This document shows, piece by piece, positions 1 to 6,044 of a stretch of 16,210 nucleotides of DNA. The DNA is from Acidobacteriota bacterium. Lineage in GTDB: Bacteria; Acidobacteriota; Blastocatellia; Pyrinomonadales; Pyrinomonadaceae. Under the pieces are notes generated by a model. The model was not told the origin of the DNA. It ran no database searches and worked only from the letters and a program-made list of their open reading frames with translations. Location of the stretch: NCBI GenBank assembly GCA_029777145.1, contig JAKOSS010000582.1:1-16210 (forward strand). Direction: 5' to 3'. The number at the start of each line of letters is the position of its first letter. Within the stretch, counting starts at the first letter, position 1. Made by a program: the position numbers and the translations under genes.

Positions 1-819
1 CGGATAATCGCGGCCGAGCGCCTGCCACATCTCGGCGGCCGAGCGGACATAGTACTTCGTGCTTCCGAGCCGCGTGCGGGTCGTCTCGGCCATCGTCCGC
101 CCCTCGCCGATGCAGAGCAGCACCTCGTGGGCGCGCGCGTCCTCTTCGTTGAGATAATAGGCGTCGTTGGTCGCGACGAGCGCGACGCCGGTCTCGTCGG
201 CGAGTTCGGCGAGCTCCCGGTTCATCGCGCCTTCGGACTCGATCCCGTGATCCTGGATCTCGATGAAGAAATTCTCGGGCCCGAACGTGTCGCGAAGGAA
301 ACGGGCCGTCTCCGCCGCCCGTGCGCGGTTGCCGGTGGCGAGATAATGGTTGAGCGCGCCGTGTTCGCCGCCCGAGAGCGCGATCAGTCCGCCGGACCGC
401 TCGGCGAGGATCTCCGTGTCGATCCGCGGCCGGTGATGGAAACCTTCGGTGAACGCCTTCGACGCCAGCCAGACGAGGTTCTGGTATCCCTCGAGATCCT
501 GCGCCAGGAGGACCAGCGGATAGAACGGCTTCTCGCCAGGTTTGAGCGCGCCGGTGCGGTCGAACCGGCTCTCGAAGGTCAGCAGCGCCTCGTATCCGAG
601 GATCGGCCGGAGCCCCTTGTCGCGCAGTTTGTTGTAAAAAGTGATGGCCCCGTAAAGGTTCCCAGAATCGGTGATCGCGCATGCATCCATGCCCGTTTCG
701 GCGAGTTTCGCCGCGAGGGGCTTGATTTGGATTGCACTTTGCAAGAGGCTATAATCCGTATGCAAGTGAAGATGTACGAATTGGCCTGTCTGTGTCCTCT
801 CGTTCGCGGTATTCGGCAT
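1..819 (-). CDS. dnaE: DNA polymerase III alpha subunit, N-terminal part (PHP domain)
   Basis: This is the 5' end of the replicative polymerase gene; 273 codons are visible and the frame stays open to base 1. The translation opens MPNTANERTQTGQFVHLHLH and continues with DYSLLQS (22-28), ITDSGNLYGA (50-59), GYEALLTFESRFDR (75-88), LIALSGGEHG (145-154), FIEIQDHG (185-192), ATNDAYYL (216-223), ARAHEVLL (228-235) and TKYYVRSAAEM (254-264). That order is the PHP domain of bacterial DnaE. Several PHP metal-ligand positions are altered (see findings). The ATG at 819 is chosen because it puts FVHLHLH at residue 14, as is usual; no strong ribosome binding site precedes it. The gene diverges from miaB with a 21-bp gap. 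The polymerase palm, fingers and tau-binding regions lie beyond the window. Identity is near certain from the motif order; a DnaE2/ImuC-type paralogue cannot be fully excluded from this part alone. Confidence 0.93.
   Translation of the reverse strand, partial: MPNTANERTQTGQFVHLHLHTDYSLLQSAIQIKPLAAKLAETGMDACAITDSGNLYGAITFYNKLRDKGLRPILGYEALLTFESRFDRTGALKPGEKPFYPLVLLAQDLEGYQNLVWLASKAFTEGFHHRPRIDTEILAERSGGLIALSGGEHGALNHYLATGNRARAAETARFLRDTFGPENFFIEIQDHGIESEGAMNRELAELADETGVALVATNDAYYLNEEDARAHEVLLCIGEGRTMAETTRTRLGSTKYYVRSAAEMWQALGRDYP
727..755 (+). promoter_or_regulatory. candidate miaB operon promoter inside the dnaE 5' coding region
   Basis: A perfect TATAAT (750-755) lies 17 nt downstream of TTGGAT (727-732), which keeps only the TTG of a -35 box. 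Transcription would start near 762 and give a leader of about 79 nt before the miaB ATG at 841. The -10 box overlaps the DnaE Asp-Tyr-Ser codons on the other strand. Those codons are GAT and TAT although the gene otherwise prefers C-ending codons. Confidence 0.4.
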
Positions 820-840
820 TGCGTTCGTCTGTAGGAAGCT

Positions 841-2190
841 ATGAAAAAAGTCTATCTTGAAACATTCGGTTGTCAAATGAATGTTTCCGATTCGGAGCGC
901 GTGCTGACGACGCTCGCCGAGGACGGTTACGAGGTCACGGTCGACGAATCCGCGGCCGACGTCGTCCTGTTCAACACTTGCTCCGTCCGCGAAAAAGCCG
1001 AACAAAAGCTGTACACCCGCGTCGGCGAGATCCGCACCGCGAGGCCCGGGGACAAGCCGCTCATCGGAGTCCTGGGATGCGTCGCGCAGCTCGAGGGCGA
1101 AACGCTTTTCAAACGCGGCGCCGGGATCGATTTCGTGCTCGGGACGAAGGCCGTCGGCCGGGTCGGAAAGGCGATCGGCGCGACGCTCGACGGCGCTGAC
1201 CGCTATCTCGATCTCGGCGACAGGGAAGCCGACTACGACTGGTCGGCAGGGAAGTCGCAGCGGACCTCTCCGTACGTCGCGTTCGTCCCGATCATCGAGG
1301 GCTGCAACAAGTTCTGCACCTACTGCATCGTGCCGTTCTCGCGCGGCAGGGAAAAGAGCCTGCCGGCGTCGGAGATCGTCAGGGAAGTTTTGCGTTTGCG
1401 GCGCGAAGGCGTGAGCGAGATCCATCTCATCGGCCAGAACGTCAACAGCTACCGGCCGCTGACCGATTCGGGGCTCGAGGATTTTCCGGGCGCGACGCCG
1501 TTCGCCCGGCTTCTGCGCGCGGTCGCCGCGACCGGCATGCCGCGGATCAAGTTCACGACGTCTTTCCCGCGCGATTTTCACCCGGATATCGTCGACGCCA
1601 TCGACGAGCACGGGAATCTCTGCAACTGGGTCCATTTGCCGGTTCAGTCGGGGAGCGACAGGGTGCTTAAACTGATGCGCCGCGGGCACACGATCGAGAG
1701 CTATCTCAAGCGGATCGACCGCATCCGGAGTTCCCCGCGCGCGATCACGCTGACGACCGACATCATCGTCGGATTTCCGGGCGAGACCGAGGCCGACTTT
1801 GACGCGACGGTCGCGCTCGCCGAGCGCTGCAAGTTCGATTCGGCATACATCTTCAAGTATTCTCCGCGCCCCGGAACGCCCGCATACGAAATGGACGACG
1901 ACGTCCCGCAGGCCGAAAAGACACGCCGTTTCCTGGCGCTCGAAAAGGTCCAGAAAGTCAATCAGGCCAACAGTTTCCGATCGGTTCTCGGGAAAACACT
2001 TAAAGTACTTGTTGAAGGCCGTTCGAGCCGCTCCGAGGGGACGTTCCGGGGACATTCGACATGCCACCGGTTGGTCAATTTCACGGCGCCGGACGACGCT
2101 CCCGGAAAAATCGTCGATGTTGAGATCACGGAATGCAAAACGAACACGTTGTTTGGTAAGATGGTGCCATCCGGCGGCGGAAGAATCTGA
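841..2190 (+). CDS. miaB: tRNA-2-methylthio-N6-dimethylallyladenosine synthase MiaB
   Basis: A 449-residue radical-SAM methylthiotransferase, normal length for the family, which adds a methylthio group to i6A37 of tRNAs reading UNN codons. The N-terminal UPF0004 domain carries the auxiliary [4Fe-4S] cysteines C11 (TFGCQMN), C47 (NTCSVRE) and C80 (LGCVAQ). The radical-SAM cluster motif CNKFCTYC gives C155, C159 and C162, followed by IVPFSRGRE. The central barrel contains LIGQNVNSY, HLPVQSGSD and DIIVGFPGE. A TRAM RNA-binding domain occupies about residues 383-445 (TFRGHSTCHRLVNF). The order and TRAM ending favour MiaB over the ribosomal methylthiotransferase RimO or the MtaB type. AGGAAG (833-838) is a good ribosome binding site for the ATG. 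The first codons are noticeably richer in A/T than the rest. It heads an operon with the DUF151 gene and parAB; the next start codon abuts its stop. Confidence 0.95.
   Translation: MKKVYLETFGCQMNVSDSERVLTTLAEDGYEVTVDESAADVVLFNTCSVREKAEQKLYTRVGEIRTARPGDKPLIGVLGCVAQLEGETLFKRGAGIDFVLGTKAVGRVGKAIGATLDGADRYLDLGDREADYDWSAGKSQRTSPYVAFVPIIEGCNKFCTYCIVPFSRGREKSLPASEIVREVLRLRREGVSEIHLIGQNVNSYRPLTDSGLEDFPGATPFARLLRAVAATGMPRIKFTTSFPRDFHPDIVDAIDEHGNLCNWVHLPVQSGSDRVLKLMRRGHTIESYLKRIDRIRSSPRAITLTTDIIVGFPGETEADFDATVALAERCKFDSAYIFKYSPRPGTPAYEMDDDVPQAEKTRRFLALEKVQKVNQANSFRSVLGKTLKVLVEGRSSRSEGTFRGHSTCHRLVNFTAPDDAPGKIVDVEITECKTNTLFGKMVPSGGGRI
849..876 (-). promoter_or_regulatory. candidate dnaE promoter inside the miaB 5' coding region
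   Basis: On the minus strand a perfect TTGACA (876-871) is followed, after a 16-nt spacer, by TAGACT (854-849), which matches 4 of 6 bases of TATAAT. Transcription would start near 842, giving a leader of about 23 nt before the dnaE ATG at 819. The sequence fits a housekeeping sigma-70 promoter; its use is inferred. Confidence 0.5.
859..887. repeat. 9-bp inverted repeat centred on the dnaE -35 box
   Basis: GAAACATTC (859-867) and GAATGTTTC (879-887) are perfect inverted arms with an 11-nt spacer, so the arm centres are 20 bp (two helical turns) apart. The spacer contains the candidate dnaE -35 hexamer. This is the geometry of a dimeric repressor operator. It also encodes the conserved MiaB segment ETFGCQMNV, so coding constraint could explain part of it. 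Confidence 0.4.
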
Positions 2191-2661
2191 ATGTTAGTCG
2201 AAGTCAAAATCGGGGCCCTGATCATGGATCCGAACAGCAACTCGCCGATCGTGGTGCTTAAGGGCGTCGATTCCGACACCGTGCTCCCGATCTGGGTCGG
2301 CGCGTTCGAGGCGAACGCGATCGCGCTTGAGATCGAAAAGATCGTTCCGCAGCGGCCGATGACCCACGATCTGATCCGGAACCTCATCACCGAGATCGGC
2401 CTGAAGGTTTCGCGCGTCATCATTTCCGACCTGCGGGAGAATACTTTTTATGCCGTCATCGAACTGACCGACGAAAACGGCAAGGTTCTGACGCTTGACG
2501 CGCGCCCCTCGGACGCGATCGCGCTCGCCCTCAGGGCCGACAGCGCGATCTTCGCCGAGCAGAAAGTTCTAGACATCTCTTCCGCGTCCACGACGCCGGA
2601 AACCGATCTCGAGTCCGAAACGCCGCCTCAGACCGAGGACTGGCCGGACCTGATCGGATAA
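2191..2661 (+). CDS. bifunctional nuclease family protein (DUF151)
   Basis: A 156-residue cytoplasmic protein of the DUF151/BFN family, whose plant members have been described as having both DNase and RNase activity; the bacterial role is poorly defined. Family hallmarks are visible in order: MLVEVKIGALIMDP at the N-terminus, NSPIVVLKG, VLPIWVGAFEANAIALEIE (about 31-49), RPMTHDLIRNLI (55-66), SDLRENTFYAVIEL (79-92) and the signature DARPSDAIALALR (103-115). The last 30 residues (from about 127) are acidic, Ser/Thr/Pro-rich and probably disordered. The ATG directly follows the miaB TGA with no spacer, so translation is very likely coupled. parA starts 10 nt after its stop. Family assignment is secure; the nuclease activity is a family-level statement and no catalytic residues are assigned here. 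Confidence 0.9.
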   Translation: MLVEVKIGALIMDPNSNSPIVVLKGVDSDTVLPIWVGAFEANAIALEIEKIVPQRPMTHDLIRNLITEIGLKVSRVIISDLRENTFYAVIELTDENGKVLTLDARPSDAIALALRADSAIFAEQKVLDISSASTTPETDLESETPPQTEDWPDLIG

Positions 2662-2671
2662 GTTCACGACA

Positions 2672-3427
2672 ATGATTATCGCAATCGCTAACCAAAAAGG
2701 CGGGGTCGGCAAAACGACCACGGCAATAAATCTCTCGGCGGCCTGCGCCATGGCCGGCAAACGCGTGCTTCTGCTCGACCTTGACCCGCAAGGCAACAGT
2801 TCGCTGTCGCTCGTCCATTCGGAGGAGATCAACGGCAGCGTCTACGAGCTCCTGACCGAGCTCAACGAGCCGTGGGACAACTTCATCAACAAGACGAAGG
2901 TCGACAAGCTCGACGTCGTGCCGTCGCGGATCAGCCTCGCGAAGGTCGAGGCGAAGCTCGTCGGCGATTTCGACGCGATCTTCCGGCTCCGCGACCGCAT
3001 CGAGCAGATCCGGGACCGCTACGATTACATCTTCTTCGATACCCCGCCGACGCTCGGGATCATCACCGTCAACGCGCTCGTCGCGGCCTCGCACGTTCTG
3101 ATCCCGATCCAGTCGAGCTATTTCGCGCTCGAGGGCACGGACGACCTGCTCGAAACGATCGAGAAGGTACGCGCGCGCCCGAATCCGGATCTCGATCTCT
3201 TGGGCGTTCTGGTGACGCTCTTTGACCGCCGGACGGCGCTCTCGAAGGACGTCGAGGCACATATCCGCAAGGTTTTCGGGAAAAAGGCGTTCAAGACCGT
3301 CATCACCAGGAGCGTCCGGCTCGAGGAATCGCCGGCGCACAAGGAATCCATTTTCAGTTACGCGCCGCGATCTTCCGGCGCCGAAGAGTACATGAAACTA
3401 AGCAAGGAGGTCATGCGCCGTGCCTAA
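2672..3427 (+). CDS. parA: ParA/Soj-type chromosome-partitioning ATPase
   Basis: A 251-residue ParA-family ATPase of the short (Soj-like) type, with no N-terminal HTH domain. Such ATPases bind DNA non-specifically in the ATP form and segregate ParB-parS complexes. The deviant Walker A motif is KGGVGKTT (9-16) with the signature lysine K9. Next come LLLDLDPQGNSS (Walker A', about 34-45), YDYIFFDTPPTLGI (Walker B, about 115-128) and VLIPIQSSYFALEGTDDLL, all typical of Soj. The C-terminal part holds VITRSVRLEESPAHKESIF, also characteristic. The parB start codon overlaps the end by 8 nt, confirming the parAB pair. Start and length match the family. MinD or other ParA-like ATPases are excluded by the partner gene and the SYFALEG region. 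Confidence 0.95.
   Translation: MIIAIANQKGGVGKTTTAINLSAACAMAGKRVLLLDLDPQGNSSLSLVHSEEINGSVYELLTELNEPWDNFINKTKVDKLDVVPSRISLAKVEAKLVGDFDAIFRLRDRIEQIRDRYDYIFFDTPPTLGIITVNALVAASHVLIPIQSSYFALEGTDDLLETIEKVRARPNPDLDLLGVLVTLFDRRTALSKDVEAHIRKVFGKKAFKTVITRSVRLEESPAHKESIFSYAPRSSGAEEYMKLSKEVMRRA
3404..3422 (+). promoter_or_regulatory. ribosome binding site that fixes the parB GTG start
   Basis: AAGGAGG (3404-3410), inside the end of parA, lies 9 nt before the GTG at 3420, optimal spacing for initiation there. The nearer ATG at 3413 is in the parA frame and only 2 nt from the site, so it cannot start parB. The first in-frame ATG, codon 12, is too far away. Confidence 0.7.
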
Positions 3428-4268
3428 GATCGGATTGCCGCTAGAGATCAAGATGCGCCACGACTCGCACTATGTCGAGGAGTTCGCGCGTACCCACCGA
3501 ACGGTCGGTAAAGTGTTGCCGATCAACAAGATAGAGCCGAATCCCGAACAACCGCGGACGGAGATCGGCGATCTCAGCGAACTGTCGGCGTCGATCAGGC
3601 AGAAAGGCGTGCTCGAACCTCTCCTGGTCAAACCCGTGCCCGAGACCGGCATGTGGATGATCATCGCCGGCGAACGGCGCTGGCGGGCGGCGAATCTTGC
3701 CGGCCTCAAGGAAGTGCCGTGCATCGAACTCGACATCGACGAGCGGGCGATCGCGGAGATCGCGCTCATCGAGAACATGCAGCGCAAGGACCTGACGCTC
3801 TGGGAAGAGGCGGACGGCCTGGCGGCGCTGGCGAAAACGTTCGGCTACACGCACGACGAGATCGCGAAGAAGATCAGCAAGAGCCGGACGTCGGTGACTG
3901 AATCGATGACGCTTGCCGGCATCCCGGAAGACATCCGCGTCAAGTGTGCGGGCGCGGGCATTTCGGCGAAATCGACGCTCCTCGAGGTCGCGCGCCAGTT
4001 CGACGATGCGGCGATGCATGCCTTTGTCGACGACATCGCGGCAAAGAACCTCAAGCGCGACGAAGTCCGCAGGGCCGCGCGGCCCGAAAAGGCAAAAGCT
4101 GCTTCTTCAAAGGAAACCGCGCCGGCCCAAAAATTCCGGTACGCCTCGAAAGAGAGCGGGTTCAACCTGACCTTGAGTTTCGACGGGGACGAAGCGCCCG
4201 AGCGCAAGCAGATCCTGCAGGCGCTCAAAGAGGTCTTCGACAAGGTCAAGGCCGGTGAAGCGTCTTAA
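3420..4268 (+). CDS. parB: ParB/Spo0J family chromosome-partitioning protein (CTPase)
   Basis: A 282-residue ParB. These proteins bind parS, clamp DNA in a CTP-dependent manner and are moved by ParA. The N-terminal segment (GLPLEIKMRHDSHYVEEF, 5-22) is followed by the ParB/sulfiredoxin fold: NPEQPR (41-46), IRQKGVLEPLLVKP (59-72), the CTP-binding GERRWRA box (84-90) and IENMQRKDL (117-125). A helix-turn-helix domain follows at about 143-165 (YTHDEIAKKISKSRTSVTE). A Lys/Ala-rich linker (about 215-235) leads to a C-terminal dimerisation region with predicted helix. It starts at GTG, overlaps parA by 8 nt and has a strong ribosome binding site. It ends the operon; the next gene is convergent. 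No canonical parS is present in the window, only a partial match at 4581-4591. Confidence 0.93.
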   Translation: MPKIGLPLEIKMRHDSHYVEEFARTHRTVGKVLPINKIEPNPEQPRTEIGDLSELSASIRQKGVLEPLLVKPVPETGMWMIIAGERRWRAANLAGLKEVPCIELDIDERAIAEIALIENMQRKDLTLWEEADGLAALAKTFGYTHDEIAKKISKSRTSVTESMTLAGIPEDIRVKCAGAGISAKSTLLEVARQFDDAAMHAFVDDIAAKNLKRDEVRRAARPEKAKAASSKETAPAQKFRYASKESGFNLTLSFDGDEAPERKQILQALKEVFDKVKAGEAS

Positions 4269-4330
4269 GCACCTGTAACATAATCTTTATTATCAGACGC
4301 GGCGAATATATTTCCCTCAGACCAATTTGT

Positions 4331-4379
4331 GATTTGGGATTTGGGAATGGGGATTGGCGATTCGCGATCGCGGATACCC
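4331..4379. repeat. degenerate heptamer tandem repeat (GATTTGG type), 7 units
   Basis: Reading in steps of seven from 4331 gives GATTTGG, GATTTGG, GAATGGG, GATTGGC, GATTCGC, GATCGCG, GATACCC. Every unit begins with GA, and the period is exact although the tail of the unit drifts. AATTTGT (4324-4330) may be an eighth unit. The tract lies in the 161-bp gap between the convergent parB and lipoprotein genes. The rest of that gap (4269-4323 and 4380-4429) is AT-rich and shows no gene. It contains only a 6-bp hairpin, CCGGAG/CTCCGG (4406-4426), without a T-tract, so no convincing intrinsic terminator is seen. Confidence 0.7.
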
Positions 4380-4429
4380 GAATTAATTGAAGCGTGAGGC
4401 TGGAACCGGAGTCTTATCGCCTCCGGCGC

Positions 4430-5911
4430 TCAGTCGAGACGGAACAAAGCGTCCGATGCGCAAATGCACTTCTCCTCGATCCTGAAAAGGCCGTTTACGC
4501 GGAACTTCTCCAGTCGAGACCACGACTTGCCTGCGTCTTTCGTGGCGTAAATATCACCGCTACCTGTCTTCGCATAACGGGTTTCACGTGACTTGAAACA
4601 GAAGCGATCAAAGTAATTCAGTCCGGGTTCCTTGTACCCCGGCGAGTCCTGCGCCTTAAGAAGCGTACAAAACGTCGCGCCGTAATCCTCGCTCTTGAGG
4701 ATCATTCCGTTCGTATAGCTGACCCATACATCTCCGCCCGGTAACGCTCCCACGCCGATCGGCTTGAAGTCCTGTTTCGGAAATGAATCCCGGTCGATGC
4801 ACGGCGATTTCAGATCGCTCCGTTTCCAGGACCTCCCGTCGTCGATCGAATAGAAGACGTCACCGAGTTCCTCGCCGATCGCGACGGCGGACATCTTGCC
4901 GGTCGGCTCTAACCGTGAAATCTGCCCGTTACCTTCCCGAACGAGATTTGTCCGGACCCAATTGCCGGACTTGTTCTCGAGCCGGAAAACGCTCTTCGAG
5001 TAAGCGAAAAGCGCGCGTTCGACGGGTGCCGGCCGGCCGGCCCTTTCGCCCGTTCCGATAAGGATCGTTCCCGTGCCGAGGACGGAAATTGCACTGACGA
5101 AACCATTGAATCCATCGCCGGGGCTCACGCCGGTCCATGTACGCCCGCCATCCTGTGTTCTGAACAAACCGGATGACATTGTCGCCCACCCGTTTTGACG
5201 GTCCCGAAATGCCATTCGATCAATGACGTTCCGGCCGGATTCGTCCTCGGTCGCCGAACGGATCGGAGTCCATGTTCGTCCGCCGTCTTCCGTCATCCAA
5301 ATGTTCGGTCCGCTCGCAACCCAGCCGATGCGGGAGTCAAGGAACGAGAAAACCTGTTCTCCGGAAACTCCGTCAGGAAGATCCGCAAACCGGGTCTCGC
5401 GCCCGGACATTTTGCCTTCGACGAACCTGACTTCATCGATAAAGAGCCTGTAGTTTGCGTTGCTCAGCTGCGGCGCGACCTCGAGCTTCGACGGATATCC
5501 GAGCATTTCGTCGAATTCCGCCTTCACCCGGGAGCCGTTCGAGAGTTCCGTGCCGATCAGGTCGAAGATCATCTCGATCGTCTCGAAGTCCGAATATAAC
5601 GACGTCACGTTTGTGCCCGTGCGGTCGACGATCTCGATCCCAATGGACTTCCCTTCGCGAACCCTGATCTTGACCGCGTTGGCAGCAGGCACGGGACTGT
5701 GTGACCGTAATCGGACGGTCATGTCGTAGTCAGGAGATCCATTCTCCCGCCATTTCGAACGATTCCGGTCGATGTCCTCAGCGGTGATGTTCGTCGAAAG
5801 AACATTGCTGTTTTCCTGCGAATGTCCGTTCTGCTTCGCGACATCCGTCCCGACGCAACCCGAACTCATCAAAATCAACGAAAGTACGATCGCAAGGTTC
5901 CTGATCGGCAT
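4430..5911 (-). CDS. lipoprotein with DUF6174-like domain and BNR/Ycf48-like beta-propeller
   Basis: A 493-residue predicted lipoprotein, not characterised by name. The start is placed at the ATG at 5911 because it gives a clean lipoprotein signal (MPIRNLAIVLSLILMSSGC, lipidated Cys19). An upstream in-frame ATG (5980) would add 23 charged residues before the signal. Residues of about 45-160 (IDRNRSKWRENGSPDYDMTV, then MIFDLIG and LGYPSKLEV) resemble the DUF6174 family. The remainder is a beta-propeller with recurring Asp-box motifs: TEDGGRTW, TQDGGRTW, SIDDGRSW, SEDYGATF and TKDAGKSW. Such repeats occur in sialidases and in Ycf48/HCF136-like proteins; no catalytic sialidase residues are evident. 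The protein is probably anchored in an envelope membrane facing outward. It follows the kinase gene by 133 bp on the same strand and may share its transcript. The function is unknown. Confidence 0.8.
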   Translation of the reverse strand: MPIRNLAIVLSLILMSSGCVGTDVAKQNGHSQENSNVLSTNITAEDIDRNRSKWRENGSPDYDMTVRLRSHSPVPAANAVKIRVREGKSIGIEIVDRTGTNVTSLYSDFETIEMIFDLIGTELSNGSRVKAEFDEMLGYPSKLEVAPQLSNANYRLFIDEVRFVEGKMSGRETRFADLPDGVSGEQVFSFLDSRIGWVASGPNIWMTEDGGRTWTPIRSATEDESGRNVIDRMAFRDRQNGWATMSSGLFRTQDGGRTWTGVSPGDGFNGFVSAISVLGTGTILIGTGERAGRPAPVERALFAYSKSVFRLENKSGNWVRTNLVREGNGQISRLEPTGKMSAVAIGEELGDVFYSIDDGRSWKRSDLKSPCIDRDSFPKQDFKPIGVGALPGGDVWVSYTNGMILKSEDYGATFCTLLKAQDSPGYKEPGLNYFDRFCFKSRETRYAKTGSGDIYATKDAGKSWSRLEKFRVNGLFRIEEKCICASDALFRLD

Positions 5912-6044
5912 ATTGTCACCGTCACTTCCGAAGAAGTCGTTTCGGGCGAACCGCGGGTCTCGATCCGCAGTCGGCGCCATCGTCGTCGCCGGTAAACTTC
6001 CCTTCTTTCGTCCGGCCTCTCATTCCCGAGCCGGCTTTCCCGTG

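Noticed and set aside
127..834. 235-codon plus-strand open frame over the dnaE region
   Set aside because: It is the antisense shadow of dnaE; the minus-strand reading gives a clear PHP domain, while this frame gives Arg/Glu-rich sequence with no recognisable motif.
2531..3340. 269-codon minus-strand open frame over parA
   Set aside because: Antisense to the unambiguous parA; long shadow frames are expected in GC-rich DNA with strong codon bias, and the translation is low complexity.
4364..4371. GCGATCGC octamers (also 2317, 2516, 3747) resembling the cyanobacterial HIP1 element
   Set aside because: The other three copies lie in coding sequence, two of them as Ala-Ile-Ala codons (GCG ATC GCG), and the copy here falls inside the heptad tract; the count in 16 kb is small and the rest of the window is not cyanobacterial.
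4406..4426. intrinsic terminator hairpin CCGGAG/CTCCGG
   Set aside because: The stem is only 6 bp with a 9-nt loop, and neither strand has a following T-run.
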